Positions 1 through 9,380 are shown, numbered from the stretch's first letter. The stretch: 64,000 nt of DNA from Allobaculum sp. Allo2 (GCF_022701175.1 NZ_CP078088.1:2356001-2420000); one strand, 5' to 3'. Numbers and translations are program-made. Notes: generated by a model from the sequence alone, not told the origin.

Positions 1-387
1 CCGCCGCAGGAATACGACAGCAGTCTTTGCGTATCCCTGCAGGGCTTTGGCTTGATGTCTCCCCAGACGCTCCAGGCCCAGATTCAGGGCGTTCTCGATG
101 GCGGTCAGACTTCGTATGCGATCAATACGATCGACGGTCACCCCGACCGGCTGTATCCGTTAGAACCTGCGTTTCAGGCGCTGTCCATTCCGGCTGCTCC
201 GTATACGGATGAAGTGTACGAAGAGCCGGTCGCCCGCCTGCATTGCCTGCCTTGTTCTTTCAGAAGAGCAGGCCTTCTTGCGACGCAAGCTGCGTGAGGA
301 AAATGCCTTTCTCCCGATTCCTGGCACGGATATCCATTTTTTCCAGAACGATTCAAAACGATACACAAACGCCCGGCGGTTCCATAG
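1..387 (+). CDS. 3' part of an unrecognised gene (cut by window start)
   Basis: The reading frame is open from base 1 (PPQEYDSS...) and contains the stretch GLMSPQTLQAQI. Protein-like sequence continues in another frame from about base 230 (SEEQAFLRRKLREENAF) and could end at a TAG at 385-387 if the T6 run near 337-342 is one base short. A rho-independent terminator overlaps this end, which supports the gene stopping here. I do not recognise the family; no membrane segment or catalytic motif stands out. At least one single-base slip near 225-250 is needed to keep it as one gene, so the C-terminus is uncertain. Confidence 0.4.
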
Positions 388-412
388 GTTTTCCCATGAA
401 CAGCCGGGCTTT
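371..412 (+). terminator. Rho-independent terminator
   Basis: The arms GCCCGGC (371-377) and GCCGGGC (403-409) pair, with further pairing inside the loop, and are followed by a short T run. It ends the unknown gene at the window start. Confidence 0.6.
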
Positions 413-590
413 GGTCTTCGTATGTTTTCGTTTTGTATTCGCTTCTGGATCTGCAGTTTCTTCCAGAGTCTATATTTGCTTTCTATATAATATTTGATGC
501 CCGCTTTATATTAGATGCCCGCTTTTTGAAACCAGAAAAGCCGAAGGGCGAAACGCCGCCGTTCCGTCGGGAGGCTGGCAGGCCGGCACC

Positions 591-952
591 TTACTTCAGA
601 CGGCTCATGAATTTTTCCGCGTTCACGTCCACCCGTTCATGATGACCTTTACCCAGACATTTGTCGCCCTGCCAGGCGCTGACTTCAAATCTGGAAATGC
701 GGCCCTTCTTTTCGAGAAGATGACTGACGATGCGAATGCGGGCATGCAGAGGACTAGGTGCGTCGTGCGTCGTATCCATATGGATGCCGACGGTGGTCCA
801 TCCCTCTTCCACATCGTTCAGCAAGCAGCTGGCTTCTTCCATCCAGGCGATCATCTGCGGCGTAGCCAGAACTTCAAGCGCGCCGCTTTTCATGGCGCAC
901 GCCAGCCCTTCTCATCTACCGTTCGATAAATTACGGAATACATTTCTGCCAT
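591..952 (-). CDS. Hotdog-fold thioesterase (FlK-like family)
   Basis: About 120 residues, the size of single-domain hotdog thioesterases related to fluoroacetyl-CoA thioesterase, which hydrolyse acyl-CoA esters in the cytoplasm. The core ATPQMIAWMEEAS near residue 30, with its acidic residue in the central helix, and the run TTVGIHMDTTHDAPSP fit this family; the substrate cannot be told. The start is ATG at 950-952, behind AAAAGGAGAAAAGAC. The frame from this start (MAEMYSVIYRT...) hits a stop unless the GGG at 906-908 is read as four G, after which the rest follows cleanly. Single gene between two terminators. The family call is moderately sure, the start good. Confidence 0.65.
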
Positions 953-1149
953 TGTCTTTTCTCCTTTTACGTTCAGGCTTCACCCGTTTTCGCGATCTCT
1001 TTTGCCCGCCATATGACCTCATTGCGGAGGAAAAGCTCTCTTTCTCGAGACATTCCGATCGACAAATTCTAGGTGCAGCTTCTCTTTTTCGCCGTCTTAA
1101 AACGGACCCGTTCTTTGTACAGTTTAACAAAACAGTCCTTTTCGACGCA

Positions 1150-1179
1150 TTGGAATGATGTTTTGGATCGTGTTACGCT
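1150..1179 (+). promoter_or_regulatory. Candidate promoter placing the start at the ATG
   Basis: TTGGAA (1150-1155) and TACGCT (1174-1179) are 18 bases apart. The ATG at 1187 lies 8 bases after the -10 box and has no clear ribosome site, as in a leaderless transcript. The -10 match is poor. Confidence 0.3.
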
Positions 1180-1186
1180 TAATGGT

Positions 1187-1608
1187 ATGAATCCAAGACA
1201 AAATTCTTCAACACGACGCGCTTCTCCGGCGCCTTCACGCCGTCGAGAAGACCTTTACTATTTAAAAAAGCGAAGCAGCGCATACAGAGCATGCTCATAC
1301 TGAGCTATGGCATTCTCTGCATCTGCTCGCTGGCCCTGTATTCCATTTTAAACCAGCCGCTCTTTTCCAAACCGCCCTATTTCAACTCGCTGTACATGAT
1401 GACGCTGTTTGTGGAGCTGGCCATGTGGCTGGGCATCTTCTTTCTAGCCGCGTTTGGCAAAAAAGCGTCCCGCTCGCTGTTTAATCTGGGCATTGCCGCC
1501 GAGTTTCTGTTTGCGGGCTGGCTCGTCTATGACCTTTTCCGGCACACCAGCTTCTTTGTGTTTTATCTCGTCTGGTGCGCGCTCGTTCTGATCAAAGGCT
1601 TTTACTGA
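1187..1608 (+). CDS. Small four-helix membrane protein, function unknown
   Basis: About 140 residues: a basic, Ser/Arg-rich N-terminus (MNPRQNSSTRRASPAPSRRR) followed by about four hydrophobic segments, e.g. LILSYGILCICSLALYSIL and FVFYLVWCALVLI. The two parts are in different frames and join when the A6 run at 1264-1269 is read as seven A, giving LYYLKKAKQRIQSMLIL. No catalytic motif is visible. Its stop codon overlaps the start of the next membrane protein (TGATG at 1606-1610), so the two are probably translated together and may form one complex. I do not recognise the family. Confidence 0.55.
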
Positions 1609-2717
1609 TGTGGTTTAAAAACTGGCTCTTTGATTCCTGGTTTGGCCGCATTTATTACGACCACGTTCTCTTCCTTCCGCAGGAAGAGCAGCGAAGAGAT
1701 CAGGCCCGTGCCCGAAACGCCCGCCGTGCTCGGGAGCAGCAGGCCAGAGCCGCTTCCGCACAAGCGCACCGGCAGCCATCGCCGACCCGACCGGGAGCAC
1801 AGACCGCTGTGCAGCCGGAGACACGAAGAAGCGCTCCGGCACGGTCCGCCGGCTTTCAAACGAATGGTGCAGCGGATTACGGATCGAACTCTGCGCAGCC
1901 CCAGCCTTCTCGCACCCCGCTTCGAAACCGGCCCGACCCGGACTTCTCAAGCGCATCCCCGCGAAGTTCGCAAGCGGACTGGGAAGCACAGGAAAGAAAA
2001 ACCAGTCGCCAGACCGCGCGCTCCGCACAGTCTTCCCCCGATTTGCAGGGAAATCCAGAGCGTGAAGAACAGCTTCGGCTTGAACGGCAGGCCAGAGCCC
2101 GCAAGGCACTGTCTTCGAAATATCCAAGAGCCGCCATTCGCATGGCGATCGGGGTATATGGCGAGCTGATCGTCTTTCCGATTCTGGTGCATCTCTTCCA
2201 GAACCGATTCGTTTCCATCGACAACGGATCCGTCTTCGCGACTGGTCTGATGTTTACCTTATGCATTCTGACCGCCGCCTTATGGACGCTGCCGATTTTC
2301 TTCTACTATTTAAAATACCCGGGCTCGAAAAAGAGTCTGTACGCGGCTCTGGGCGGTCAGCTTCTGATTCTCACCTATGGCCTGTTCATTTTGTATCGCT
2401 ACTGGAAAAGCGATACGACCGTCTACCCCGACAGCGCCTTCATTCTGTTTCTGATTTTTGAACTCGTCCGCTACGCGGTTTTGATCATCATGGTGTTTCC
2501 GGCATTCCGGCTTCCCAATATTTACGATCCTTATCGCAGCCGGCCGGCTTCAGATGAGGAAGAAAACTATGACGTCAGTGAAGAGGGCGTCCAGTTTGAA
2601 ATTTATGAAGACGATGATCCCCTTGATGAGGAAAATGAGGAAGAGGACAACGAAGATGCAGACGGCCCCGAATCCGATTTTGCGGGACGCCGCTCTGGCC
2701 GTTTTCGAAGACGGTAG
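1608..2717 (+). CDS. Membrane protein with long polar N-terminus and acidic tail
   Basis: About 369 residues. A short amphipathic start (MWFKNWLFDSWFGRIYYD) is followed by roughly 150 residues of Arg/Gln/Ala/Ser-rich, low-complexity and partly coiled-coil sequence (EEQRRDQARARNARRAREQQ). About five hydrophobic segments follow (residues 185-310), then an acidic tail (EDDDPLDEENEEEDNEDADG) ending in RRSGRFRRR. I chose the ATG at 1608 because it overlaps the TGA of the upstream gene. The charge layout suggests a structural or scaffold membrane protein rather than an enzyme; that is inference, and I recognise no domain. Confidence 0.6.
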   Translation: MWFKNWLFDSWFGRIYYDHVLFLPQEEQRRDQARARNARRAREQQARAASAQAHRQPSPTRPGAQTAVQPETRRSAPARSAGFQTNGAADYGSNSAQPQPSRTPLRNRPDPDFSSASPRSSQADWEAQERKTSRQTARSAQSSPDLQGNPEREEQLRLERQARARKALSSKYPRAAIRMAIGVYGELIVFPILVHLFQNRFVSIDNGSVFATGLMFTLCILTAALWTLPIFFYYLKYPGSKKSLYAALGGQLLILTYGLFILYRYWKSDTTVYPDSAFILFLIFELVRYAVLIIMVFPAFRLPNIYDPYRSRPASDEEENYDVSEEGVQFEIYEDDDPLDEENEEEDNEDADGPESDFAGRRSGRFRRR

Positions 2718-2759
2718 CCGTTCCCCTTTCCAATCGTTTACAGACCTTTTAAACCCATA

Positions 2760-2814
2760 GAGGCGCTGGCAGCGCATCGATCGAAACCCGATCAAAGCGT
2801 ACCAGCGCCTTTTC
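2760..2814 (+). terminator. Rho-independent terminator
   Basis: AGGCGCTGG (2761-2769) pairs with CCAGCGCCT (2802-2810) and is followed by TTTT. It ends the two-gene membrane operon. Confidence 0.75.
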
Positions 2815-2849
2815 TGCATCCCTGCCTGCTTTTTCCAGGCGCAAAAGCA

Positions 2850-2902
2850 AAGGCCTCTCTGTCCTTCTGGATCTGGAAAAGATCTTCAGGCAGAGAGGTC
2901 TT
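2850..2902 (-). terminator. Terminator downstream of gpmI
   Basis: AAGGCCTCTCTG and CAGAGAGGTCTT form the arms; on the minus strand the hairpin is followed by an interrupted T run. It lies about 40 bases past the gpmI stop. Confidence 0.6.
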
Positions 2903-2943
2903 GAATGCATCAAACAGGTTCGACCGAGCCGCAGCTCTTTCGA

Positions 2944-4534
2944 TTATTCTGCGGATTCGATGATGGAAGATCTCCAGTGTTCGTTGGGTTTTACGCCAAG
3001 AATTTCGCAGACGGTTGCTGCGATGTTGGAAAGACCCATGTCATCGTCCTGCTTGAGCTTGCAGTCGTAGTTGTAGACGATGAACGGAACCTTGTTGAGG
3101 GTATGGGAAGTTTTCGCCTTGAGCGGAGCGCCGGCTTTCTTTGGCTTCTCATACATTTCATCGGCATTGCCATGGTCGGCGGTAACGAGCAGAACGCCGT
3201 TTACGGCTTTAACAGCTTCGATGACGCGGCCAAGGGCGAGGTCAACGGATTCGACACCGATAATTGTGGCTTCCAGGCTGCCGGTATGGCCAACCATGTC
3301 GCCGTTTGGATAGTTCGTCCGCAGGAAGTCGTACTTGCCCGAACGGATGGCTTCGCAGAGCTTGTCGGTAATCTGAGCGGATTTCATCCACGGACGCTGC
3401 TCGAACGGGATTACATCGGATTCGATTTCTACGTATTCTTCTAGTTCTTCGGAGAACTTAGCGGCACGGTTTCCGTTCCAGAAGTACGTTACGTGACCGT
3501 ATTTCTGGGTTTCGGAAATGGCGTATTCGCTGATGCCGGCATTAACGAGCTGTTCGGTCAGCGTGTAATGGATTTTTGGCGGTTCCGTGAGGTATTTCTT
3601 CGGAATCTGCGCATCGGCATCGTACTGCAGCATGCCCGCAAATTTTACGTTAGGAACTTTTACGCGATCGAACTTGTCGAACGATTCATCGGCATCGAAA
3701 GCGATGGAAATTTCCTGAGCGCGGTCGCCGCGGAAGTTGAAGAGGATAACGGAATCGTTGTCATTGATCGTTCCTTTCGGATCGCCGTTTTCATCGACAA
3801 CGACAAAGCCTGGCAGGTCCTGGTCAACGACGCCGGTTTCTGCACGGTACGTTTCAATGGCTTCGGTTGCGGATTTGAAATTGCGTCCAAGGCCGCGCAC
3901 GTGAATCTTCCAGCCTTCTTCAACCATTGGCCAGTTGGCTTCGTAACGGTCCATCGTGATTTTCATGCGTCCGCCGCCGGAAGCGATCTGAGCGTCGAAG
4001 TCGGCATCGTTGAGATCGTTCATGAAGCTTTCGATTTCATCGACGTATTTCAGTGCGCTCGTTTCCGGAACGTCACGTCCGTCGAGCAGGATGTGCAGAC
4101 GTACGCGTTTCACGCCTTCTTTTTCGCCTGAGCGATCAGAGCCTTCAGATGATTGATATGGGAATGAACGTTGCCGTCCGAAAGAAGGCCAAGGAAATGC
4201 ATGGTGGAATCGTGTTCCTTTACGTTGTTTACGAGTTCTTTCCATGCAGCGGATTCGAACATTTCGCCGGATTCGATGTTCTCGTTAACGAGTTTGGCAC
4301 CCTGCGAGTAAATCTGTCCGCTTCCGATGGCGTTGTGACCAACTTCCGAGTTGCCCATGTCGCCGTCTGTAGGCAGACCTACAGCCAGACCGTGCGCACG
4401 CAGTTCTGTGTGCGGGCAGGTTTCCCAGAGTTTGTCGAGATGCGGTTTGTATGCCATTTTTACGGCATTTCCAAGAACGTTGTCAGACAGACCTACGCCG
4501 TCCATGACAACAAGAACTACAGGTTTTTAACCAT
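2944..4534 (-). CDS. gpmI: 2,3-bisphosphoglycerate-independent phosphoglycerate mutase
   Basis: Interconverts 3- and 2-phosphoglycerate in glycolysis, using two metal ions and a phosphoserine. About 530 residues, slightly over the usual 510. MDGVGLSDN near the N-terminus carries the first metal-binding Asp, and GDMGNSEVGHN holds the catalytic Ser; later motifs (LHILLDGRDVPE, NFRGDRAQE, VTADHGNADEM) are typical. The start is ATG at 4532-4534 behind AGGAGGAAATATTGAA. Two T5 runs (4524-4528 and 4120-4124) each need one extra base: the first gives MVKKPVVLVVMDG, the second gives AQAKKEGVKRVRLH. Since glycolysis normally depends on this enzyme, I take both as base-calling errors. Confidence 0.93.
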
Positions 4535-4564
4535 TTCAATATTTCCTCCTGGTTTATCCTCTTT

Positions 4565-4570
4565 ATTATA
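4565..4570 (-). promoter_or_regulatory. Candidate -10 box of gpmI
   Basis: TATAAT on the minus strand, 31 bases upstream of the gpmI start. No good -35 box is seen at the right distance. Confidence 0.35.
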
Positions 4571-4678
4571 GCGATATGCGCTTCGACCCGCCTTGAAAAA
4601 CCAATTTTCTGCCCGCATTTTCAGGCATGGATAGTTTGCTTAAAAGCCTTCTTTTCACCGGGCATGCCTGCCGCTTTT

Positions 4679-4723
4679 AAAACGGCGGCGCCTGTTTCAT
4701 TCGAGAGAAACAGGCGCCGTTTT
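4679..4723 (-). terminator. Terminator overlapping the end of the ABC permease gene
   Basis: A perfect 12-base stem (GGCGCCTGTTTC / GAAACAGGCGCC, 4687-4718) flanked by A and T runs. The last codons of the permease (TAPVSLE, stop at 4697-4699) lie inside the hairpin. It may work in both directions. Confidence 0.8.
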
Positions 4724-5557
4724 GTACACATACTTCAAAAGCGAAAAACGTTTTCTTCCATACAGACGTTTCAAAAGGATTTCAGGCGACCGGACTTCCT
4801 CCACATCCGCGTGCTTTTCCACGCGTCTTGCGCAAAGAAAAGCCAGTATGCCATCCAGAAGCAGAAAGGCCAGCGCCATCTTGTAAATGATTCGAACCAG
4901 ATCCGCGCCTTGAATTGTCGGACTGTCCAGAAGTGAAATGAAACCGGGTTCGAACACAAACAGCAGGCCCGCCGCAGTCAGCTGTACGATCAGCGCACAC
5001 GCAATGCCGGTCGCGATGAAAATCAGCCACTCCGAGCGGCCGTTTCTGTGGCCATAGGCTATGCCGAAGGCGCCGGAAAGCATATAGGCGATCCACTGGA
5101 CAATCACCTCAATGACAAACGCCAGGACCATCTGGCGTGCATCGACATCCAGAATGCCCCCAGTCTGAATTTCCGCGAAATCGTGCAGAACAAACGGCAG
5201 GGCCACCATAGCCGTAAAAAGCGCGATCAGAAGCAGAAGCGTAAGCAGACTCGTCACAAACCAGGACCAGTAAATGGTTTTCCGGTTGTAAGGCAGCGTA
5301 CGAATGAGATACGCTCTGGCGCTGTAAAAGCAGTCCGCAAACAGCTTCCAGATTTGAAAAAACGCTTAGAAGACCAGCGCCGCGCTCATCACAAATACCG
5401 CAATCAAAAGCAGATGACAGAGCAGCGAATAAAAGCGGCCGCTCCAGTCCAGACTGACCAGAATAAGCCATACGCTATAAACGATCAGCTGAATCAGCCA
5501 GACCGGAAGCAGACGCTTTCCGATCTGGGCAGTAAAGGTTTCGGTCAGTTTTTTCAT
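4697..5557 (-). CDS. ABC-2 type permease with an in-frame TAA
   Basis: About 286 residues with six hydrophobic segments, e.g. LIQLIVYSVWLILVSL and SLLTLLLLIALFTAMVALP; the size and place fit the membrane partner of a YtrB-like ABC exporter. It begins MKKLTETFTAQIGKR at an ATG overlapping the ATPase stop by 4 bases (ATGA). A TAA at 5366-5368 splits the frame (SAALVF-stop-AFFQIWKLF), while the same frame is open on both sides. This is a base substitution rather than the run shortening seen elsewhere, so it could be a true nonsense mutation or a read error. Substrate unknown. Confidence 0.7.
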
Positions 5558-6245
5558 AGCAGTGTCTCCACGAAAATCTGTTCCAGCGATTTTCCCTGTT
5601 TCTGACGAAGCGTATCCGCGTCTTCGTCCAGAACGATTTTTCCGTGCCGCAAAATGAGCGCCCGATCGAGGATGCGTTCAATTTCGCCGATCATATGCGT
5701 GCTGATCAGAATGGATGCTTCCGGACTGGAATGTTCCAGAATCAGATCGAGAATTTTCTGTCTCGCGACCGGATCGACACCGCCGATCGGCTCATCGAGA
5801 ATATACAGTTCGGCCTTGCGGCTTAGTACCAGAATCAGCTGCTGCTTTTCCTGCATGCCCTTGGACATCGATTTAATCGGCTGATTCAGATCCAGATCCA
5901 TCGCTTCCATGAGCCGGCAGGCTTTTTGCGATCAAAATCCGGATAGAACTTTTCAAAAAAGCGAAGAGTTTCCTTTCCGTTGGCGTTCAAATCCAGATAC
6001 GTTTTTTCCGGCAAATAGGAAATGCGCAGATGATCCGAGGGATCCAGCTTCTTTCCATCGGCGGAAATCTCTCCCTGCTCATAGACGAGCAGATCGTTGA
6101 TGCACTTGATCAGCGTACTTTTTCCAGCGCCGTTCGGGCCAAGCAGACCGGTAATCTGTCCGGGTTCGAGCGTAAACGACACATTCTGAAGCACCGGGCG
6201 GTTTCCATACGATTTACTGAGATGACGAACGTTCAGTTCCATCAT
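5554..6245 (-). CDS. ABC transporter ATP-binding protein (YtrB-like)
   Basis: About 230 residues. Walker A is GLLGPNGAGKST near residue 35, the signature region is KSMSKGMQEKQQL (a weak match to the usual LSGGQ, common in this subfamily), and Walker B is LYILDEPIGGVDP. ILISTHMIGEIE carries the switch His. The frame changes at the T5 run 5923-5927; a sixth base gives FDRKKACRLMEAMDL. It starts MMELNVRHLSKSYG behind AGGAGTAA, 32 bases inside the end of the GntR gene. With the permease it should form an exporter of the kind induced by cell-wall antibiotics in related operons; that role is inference. Confidence 0.85.
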
Positions 6246-6597
6246 TTACTCCTTCCTTCAGAAGGCGGATGCTTTCTGACGCGGAAAATCCAAGAGCCTG
6301 CATTCCACGCAAAAACGTTTCGCAGAGCGTTTTGCGGCTTCTCTTTTGTCCTGCCAGGGTTTCCGGATTGTCGCAGACGTACTTTCCGCTGGTACGCCGT
6401 GTTTCAATCAGGCCCTGACTCTCCAGCCTGGCCAGCGCTTTCTGAACAGTATTGATATTTGTCCGGCTTTCGAGTGCAATTTCCCGAACGGACGGCAGCT
6501 TATCGCCAGGGGCGAATTCTCCCCGAACGATGGCGCCTTCGAGAATAGAAGCCAGCTGCAGATATACAGGCGAGTCGTTTCGAAATGAATAGTCCAT
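6214..6597 (-). CDS. GntR-family regulator, YtrA subfamily
   Basis: About 127 residues, the short YtrA form: a winged-helix N-terminus (SPVYLQLASILEGAIVRGEFAPGDKLPSVREIALES, then NTVQKALARLESQGLI) and only a short C-terminal helix for dimerisation. The start is ATG at 6595-6597 (MDYSFRND) behind GGGAAGAGATT; longer frames upstream lack a ribosome site. It is the first gene of an operon with the ABC ATPase and permease, with overlapping ends. YtrA-type proteins normally repress their own operon, and the inverted repeat just upstream (6619-6648) is a fitting operator. Confidence 0.85.
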   Translation of the reverse strand: MDYSFRNDSPVYLQLASILEGAIVRGEFAPGDKLPSVREIALESRTNINTVQKALARLESQGLIETRRTSGKYVCDNPETLAGQKRSRKTLCETFLRGMQALGFSASESIRLLKEGVNDGTERSSSQ

Positions 6598-6618
6598 AAT
6601 CTCTTCCCTCTGTCTTAT

Positions 6619-6648
6619 CTGTATCACTTGGGTAATACAAAGATACAG
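6619..6648 (-). promoter_or_regulatory. Candidate operator of the GntR/ABC operon
   Basis: GTATCACTTGGGTAATAC (6621-6638) is a near-perfect inverted repeat, and an outer pair CTGTATC / GATACAG frames it. A possible -35 (TTGTAT on the minus strand) lies inside, so a bound regulator would block transcription. Confidence 0.55.
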
Positions 6649-6783
6649 CTTGGCATTTCCGATGTCAATGCCTTTGTCGGGCCGTATTTCCCGTTTCGCC
6701 ACGGAATCAAAACTGTATACCCGACGCAGTATGCGTCTATTTTAGGCCGAATCCATGACCGCCTGCGGATTCTGATTCGTGCA

Positions 6784-6791
6784 GTTCCGTC
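6784..6791. repeat. 8-bp target duplication, IS66 copy 1 (left)
   Basis: GTTCCGTC is repeated exactly at 9278-9285. Eight bases is the usual duplication for IS66. Confidence 0.93.
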
Positions 6792-6867
6792 GTAAGCGTC
6801 AAATAAAAGACGGGTATTTTCTCGACCGCCTCCTTGGGATAATTCCTTTATTCAAGGAGGCTTTTTC

Positions 6868-7254
6868 ATGGAATCAATCATCCCTGCAATCGATCTCGGT
6901 ATCGATTTCTCCAAAGTTAAAAACATCTATCTGGCTCAGATGCCTGCTGACCTTCGCAAAGGAATTGACGGTTACGTCTCCCTGGTTCAAGGACCTCTCG
7001 CTCTGGATCCGCTGGATGGATCCCTCTTTCTCTTCGTTAATCGACAGAAGAACAAGATCAAAGGTATCCTTCGTGACGGAAATGGATTCTGGCTTGTTTA
7101 TAAGCGACTCTCCAGATCTTCCCTTCAGTGGCCTGTCAGCACTGACCAGTCCGACTTCATGCGAATTGACTGTTCGCAGCTGGCTTCTCTGCTTTCCGGT
7201 CTGTCGATTGTTCCCCAGCCGGCATTTCTGCCACGAACTTATAAGTATGTTTAA
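6868..7254 (+). CDS. tnpB: IS66 accessory protein TnpB
   Basis: 128 residues, a typical size for IS66 Orf2. The family core MPADLRKGIDGYVSLVQ and the stretch GSLFLFVNRQKNKIKGILRDGNGFWLVYKRL are clear. It is needed with TnpC for transposition; its exact role is not known. The start is ATG at 6868 after CAAGGAGGCTTTTTC. The product is intact and identical in copy 2 as far as I compared. Confidence 0.93.
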   Translation: MESIIPAIDLGIDFSKVKNIYLAQMPADLRKGIDGYVSLVQGPLALDPLDGSLFLFVNRQKNKIKGILRDGNGFWLVYKRLSRSSLQWPVSTDQSDFMRIDCSQLASLLSGLSIVPQPAFLPRTYKYV

Positions 7255-7263
7255 ACCAATTTA

Positions 7264-7304
7264 AAAGGATGATTTTCTTGAAGGAATATCAAGATAAATC
7301 ATCC
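7264..7304. other. Hairpin between tnpB and tnpC
   Basis: GGATGATTT and AAATCATCC form an inverted repeat with CTTGA/CAAG inside. It has no T run on the plus strand directly after the stem. It could limit read-through from tnpB into tnpC or shield tnpC from outside transcription. The same hairpin occurs in copy 2. Confidence 0.5.
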
Positions 7305-7311
7305 CATTTAC

Positions 7312-7340
7312 TTTATCTATCGCTCTAAATATGTTAAAAT
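7312..7340 (+). promoter_or_regulatory. Candidate promoter giving a leaderless tnpC transcript
   Basis: TTTATC (7312-7317), 17 bases, then TAAAAT (7335-7340). The tnpC ATG is at 7347, exactly where transcription should begin, and no ribosome site precedes it. Confidence 0.5.
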
Positions 7341-7346
7341 TAATAC

Positions 7347-9187
7347 ATGAATGTGCCGAACCCTTACCAGACAATCCGCAACGAGCTCCTCGAAGATCTT
7401 CATCATCAGATCAGCACCATGACGGAAGAAGAGAAAGACAAATTTATTGAGGATATGTACCTGGATCTCTATTTCGCTAAAGAAATCAATAAAGCCGTGA
7501 AAAGCGGCCGCTTTGGTCCTTCTACGGAAAAGATGGTTCCCTTGAAACTGGATTACTCTGAAAACGAGGACGGCGGCCCAGATATCAATATTCTGAATAA
7601 ACAGCTGGCTCAGCTTGATCTGAAAGCCGATGTTTGTTTTAACCGGGCTGCGAAATATCAGGAAGAGGGAGACCGCTATCGTAAAGAAGCTGAAGATTTA
7701 AAGCTCAGTTCTGTTGAAGGAAGCAAGAAAAACCTTCCACCAAGTGCAGAAAGCAGGAAGCGGTCAAAGAAACCACTACCTTCAGTGTAGAAGGGGAAAA
7801 GCGCATTTGCCCAGTTTGCGGCTGTGAGATGAAAACTGTTGGAATGAAACGTCACTATAGGATTCATCGGATTCCCGCTCGCTATAGGCTGGAAGAAGTG
7901 CTGCGTGAGACAGTCGCGTGCCCAAACAAGTGTACGGATGAAAACGGGAAAGCCATCATCCGCACCGCCGAACCTGACGAGCCTGCACTGATCGACAAGA
8001 GTGTCGCAACTTCCTCTATGGTCGCGGGAATTGCCTACGATAAGTTCGTAATGGGAACCCCGGCCTATCGTCAGGAAAAGCACCTGAGTCTCACGGGACT
8101 GCCGATCAGCCGTCAGACCATGGGCAACATCCTGGAAAAAACTTACGATCTTTATCTGAAGCCCCTCGTAAAACAAATGATTGAGGATCTCCCAAACTGT
8201 AACGTCGTCCATATGGATGAGACGGTTTTAAAGTGCACGGAGGTTAAAGATCGAAAACAGTCTTCTATGGTTGTCGCCGTCAGCGGAATCTATGAAGAGA
8301 ACCAGATGGCTGTCTATAAGTTTTTCCCTTACAAGAAACAGGAGTTCGTAATCGCCCTCCTTGGCGGTTCTTTTCGTCATGCCCTTATGACAGACGGGCT
8401 TTATGCATATGCCAACTACTATGGCCCCTGCAGAAAGCTCAACTGTATGGCCCATGCGAGAAGAAAGATCTTCGAAGCCATCAAAGTCCGGTCAGACTTC
8501 GCGCAGTATCAGGCAGACGTCCTGAAGTGGGAAAAGACCACACTGGAGAACGACGAAGAGGCCGCAGAAGCGGCAGCCCAGCTGGACGAAACAGAGAGAC
8601 CCGAACCAAGTCCGGGTCTCCAGATTCTGCTCACAGCCCTGTCTCTGTTCGGGAAGCTCTACCACATCGAATCCCACGTTGCTTCTTACTCGCACGAGGC
8701 GAGAACCGAAGTTCGGCAGGAACTTTCAAAGCCCTGCTTTGAAAGACTCACAAGAGTCATGATGGAGATTCAGAGTGGATTCGAGGAAAGAAGCACCGCC
8801 TACAGAGCAGCCAAGTACTTCATGGATCGAGCGAACTCGCTGGGAAGGTACCTGGAAGACGGTGATTATCCGATCGACAATAATGTGGCAGAAAGAGCCG
8901 TAAAGCCATTCGTGATCAATCGCAAAAACTTCCAGACTACGAAGAGTATCAAAGGTGCGGAAGTCGTCGCAGCGTTTATGACTTTGTTTCGATCGGCTGA
9001 AATGAACGACTTAAATCCAGAGCGCTACATGGAGTACGTTCTGGATGAACTCAAATGGTTCAAAGACGATGAAATCGCGGTAGATGTATTGAAGTCACTT
9101 CTGCCGTATTCAAAGGATTTACCTGAATATCTTCGAATTGGATACCGTGGACCGGATCCGAAGTATGAAGAAAACGATGAAGAATAA
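7347..9187 (+). CDS. tnpC: IS66 transposase TnpC (frame change inside)
   Basis: The DDE-type transposase. The N-terminal part (MNVPNPYQTIRNELLED...) has the coiled-coil and linker region; then come a zinc-binding segment (RICPVCGCEM...VACPNKC), the catalytic domain (MDETVLKC with the first Asp; MTDGLYAYANYYGP; CMAHARRKIFEA) and the C-terminal NNVAERAVKPFVINRKNF with the catalytic Glu. The frame changes near 7728-7732, where A5 read as A6 gives SVEGSKKKPSTKCRKQ and leads into the zinc segment. The same change occurs at the same site in copy 2, so it is either a systematic read error or a real frameshift site. About 613 residues when joined. Confidence 0.88.
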
Positions 9188-9189
9188 AA

Positions 9190-9233
9190 AATACGCCAAG
9201 CGGAATCTCGAAAGGGATCCCGTTTAGCGTATC
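9190..9233. terminator. Hairpin after tnpC
   Basis: ATACGCCAAGCGG and CCCGTTTAGCGTAT are the arms. It lies directly behind the tnpC stop in both IS copies; no strong T run follows on the plus strand. Confidence 0.45.
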
Positions 9234-9277
9234 TAATATTCAGTCTCGCGTATACCCGTCGATTGTTTGACACTTAC

Positions 9278-9285
9278 GTTCCGTC
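9278..9285. repeat. 8-bp target duplication, IS66 copy 1 (right)
   Basis: GTTCCGTC, identical to 6784-6791. Confidence 0.93.
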
Positions 9286-9306
9286 CAGTCCCCTCCGTTT
9301 TGGGCA

Positions 9307-9341
9307 CAAAAACCCGGCATGACCTCAACGGGTCATACCGA
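9307..9341 (-). terminator. Terminator of the lysine importer operon
   Basis: CGGCATGACC (from 9315) pairs with GGTCATACCG (to 9340); on the minus strand a T5 run follows. It lies about 40 bases past the ATPase stop. Confidence 0.75.
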
Positions 9342-9380
9342 GCGATTTAAATTCAGATTGAAGAGAGAACAGAGTCGGTT

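Larger units (their letters stand above)
6792..9277 (+). mobile_element. IS66-family insertion sequence, copy 1
   Basis: 2486 bases between imperfect terminal inverted repeats: GTAAGCGTCAAATAAAAGAC on the left and, reversed, GTAAGTGTCAAACAATCGAC on the right, with GACGGGTA shared further in. It carries tnpB and tnpC but no tnpA. Eight-base duplications flank it. Copy 2 lies inverted at 23819-26302 and is nearly identical, so both moved recently. It sits in the spacer between the GntR operon and the lysine importer and breaks no visible gene. Confidence 0.95.
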
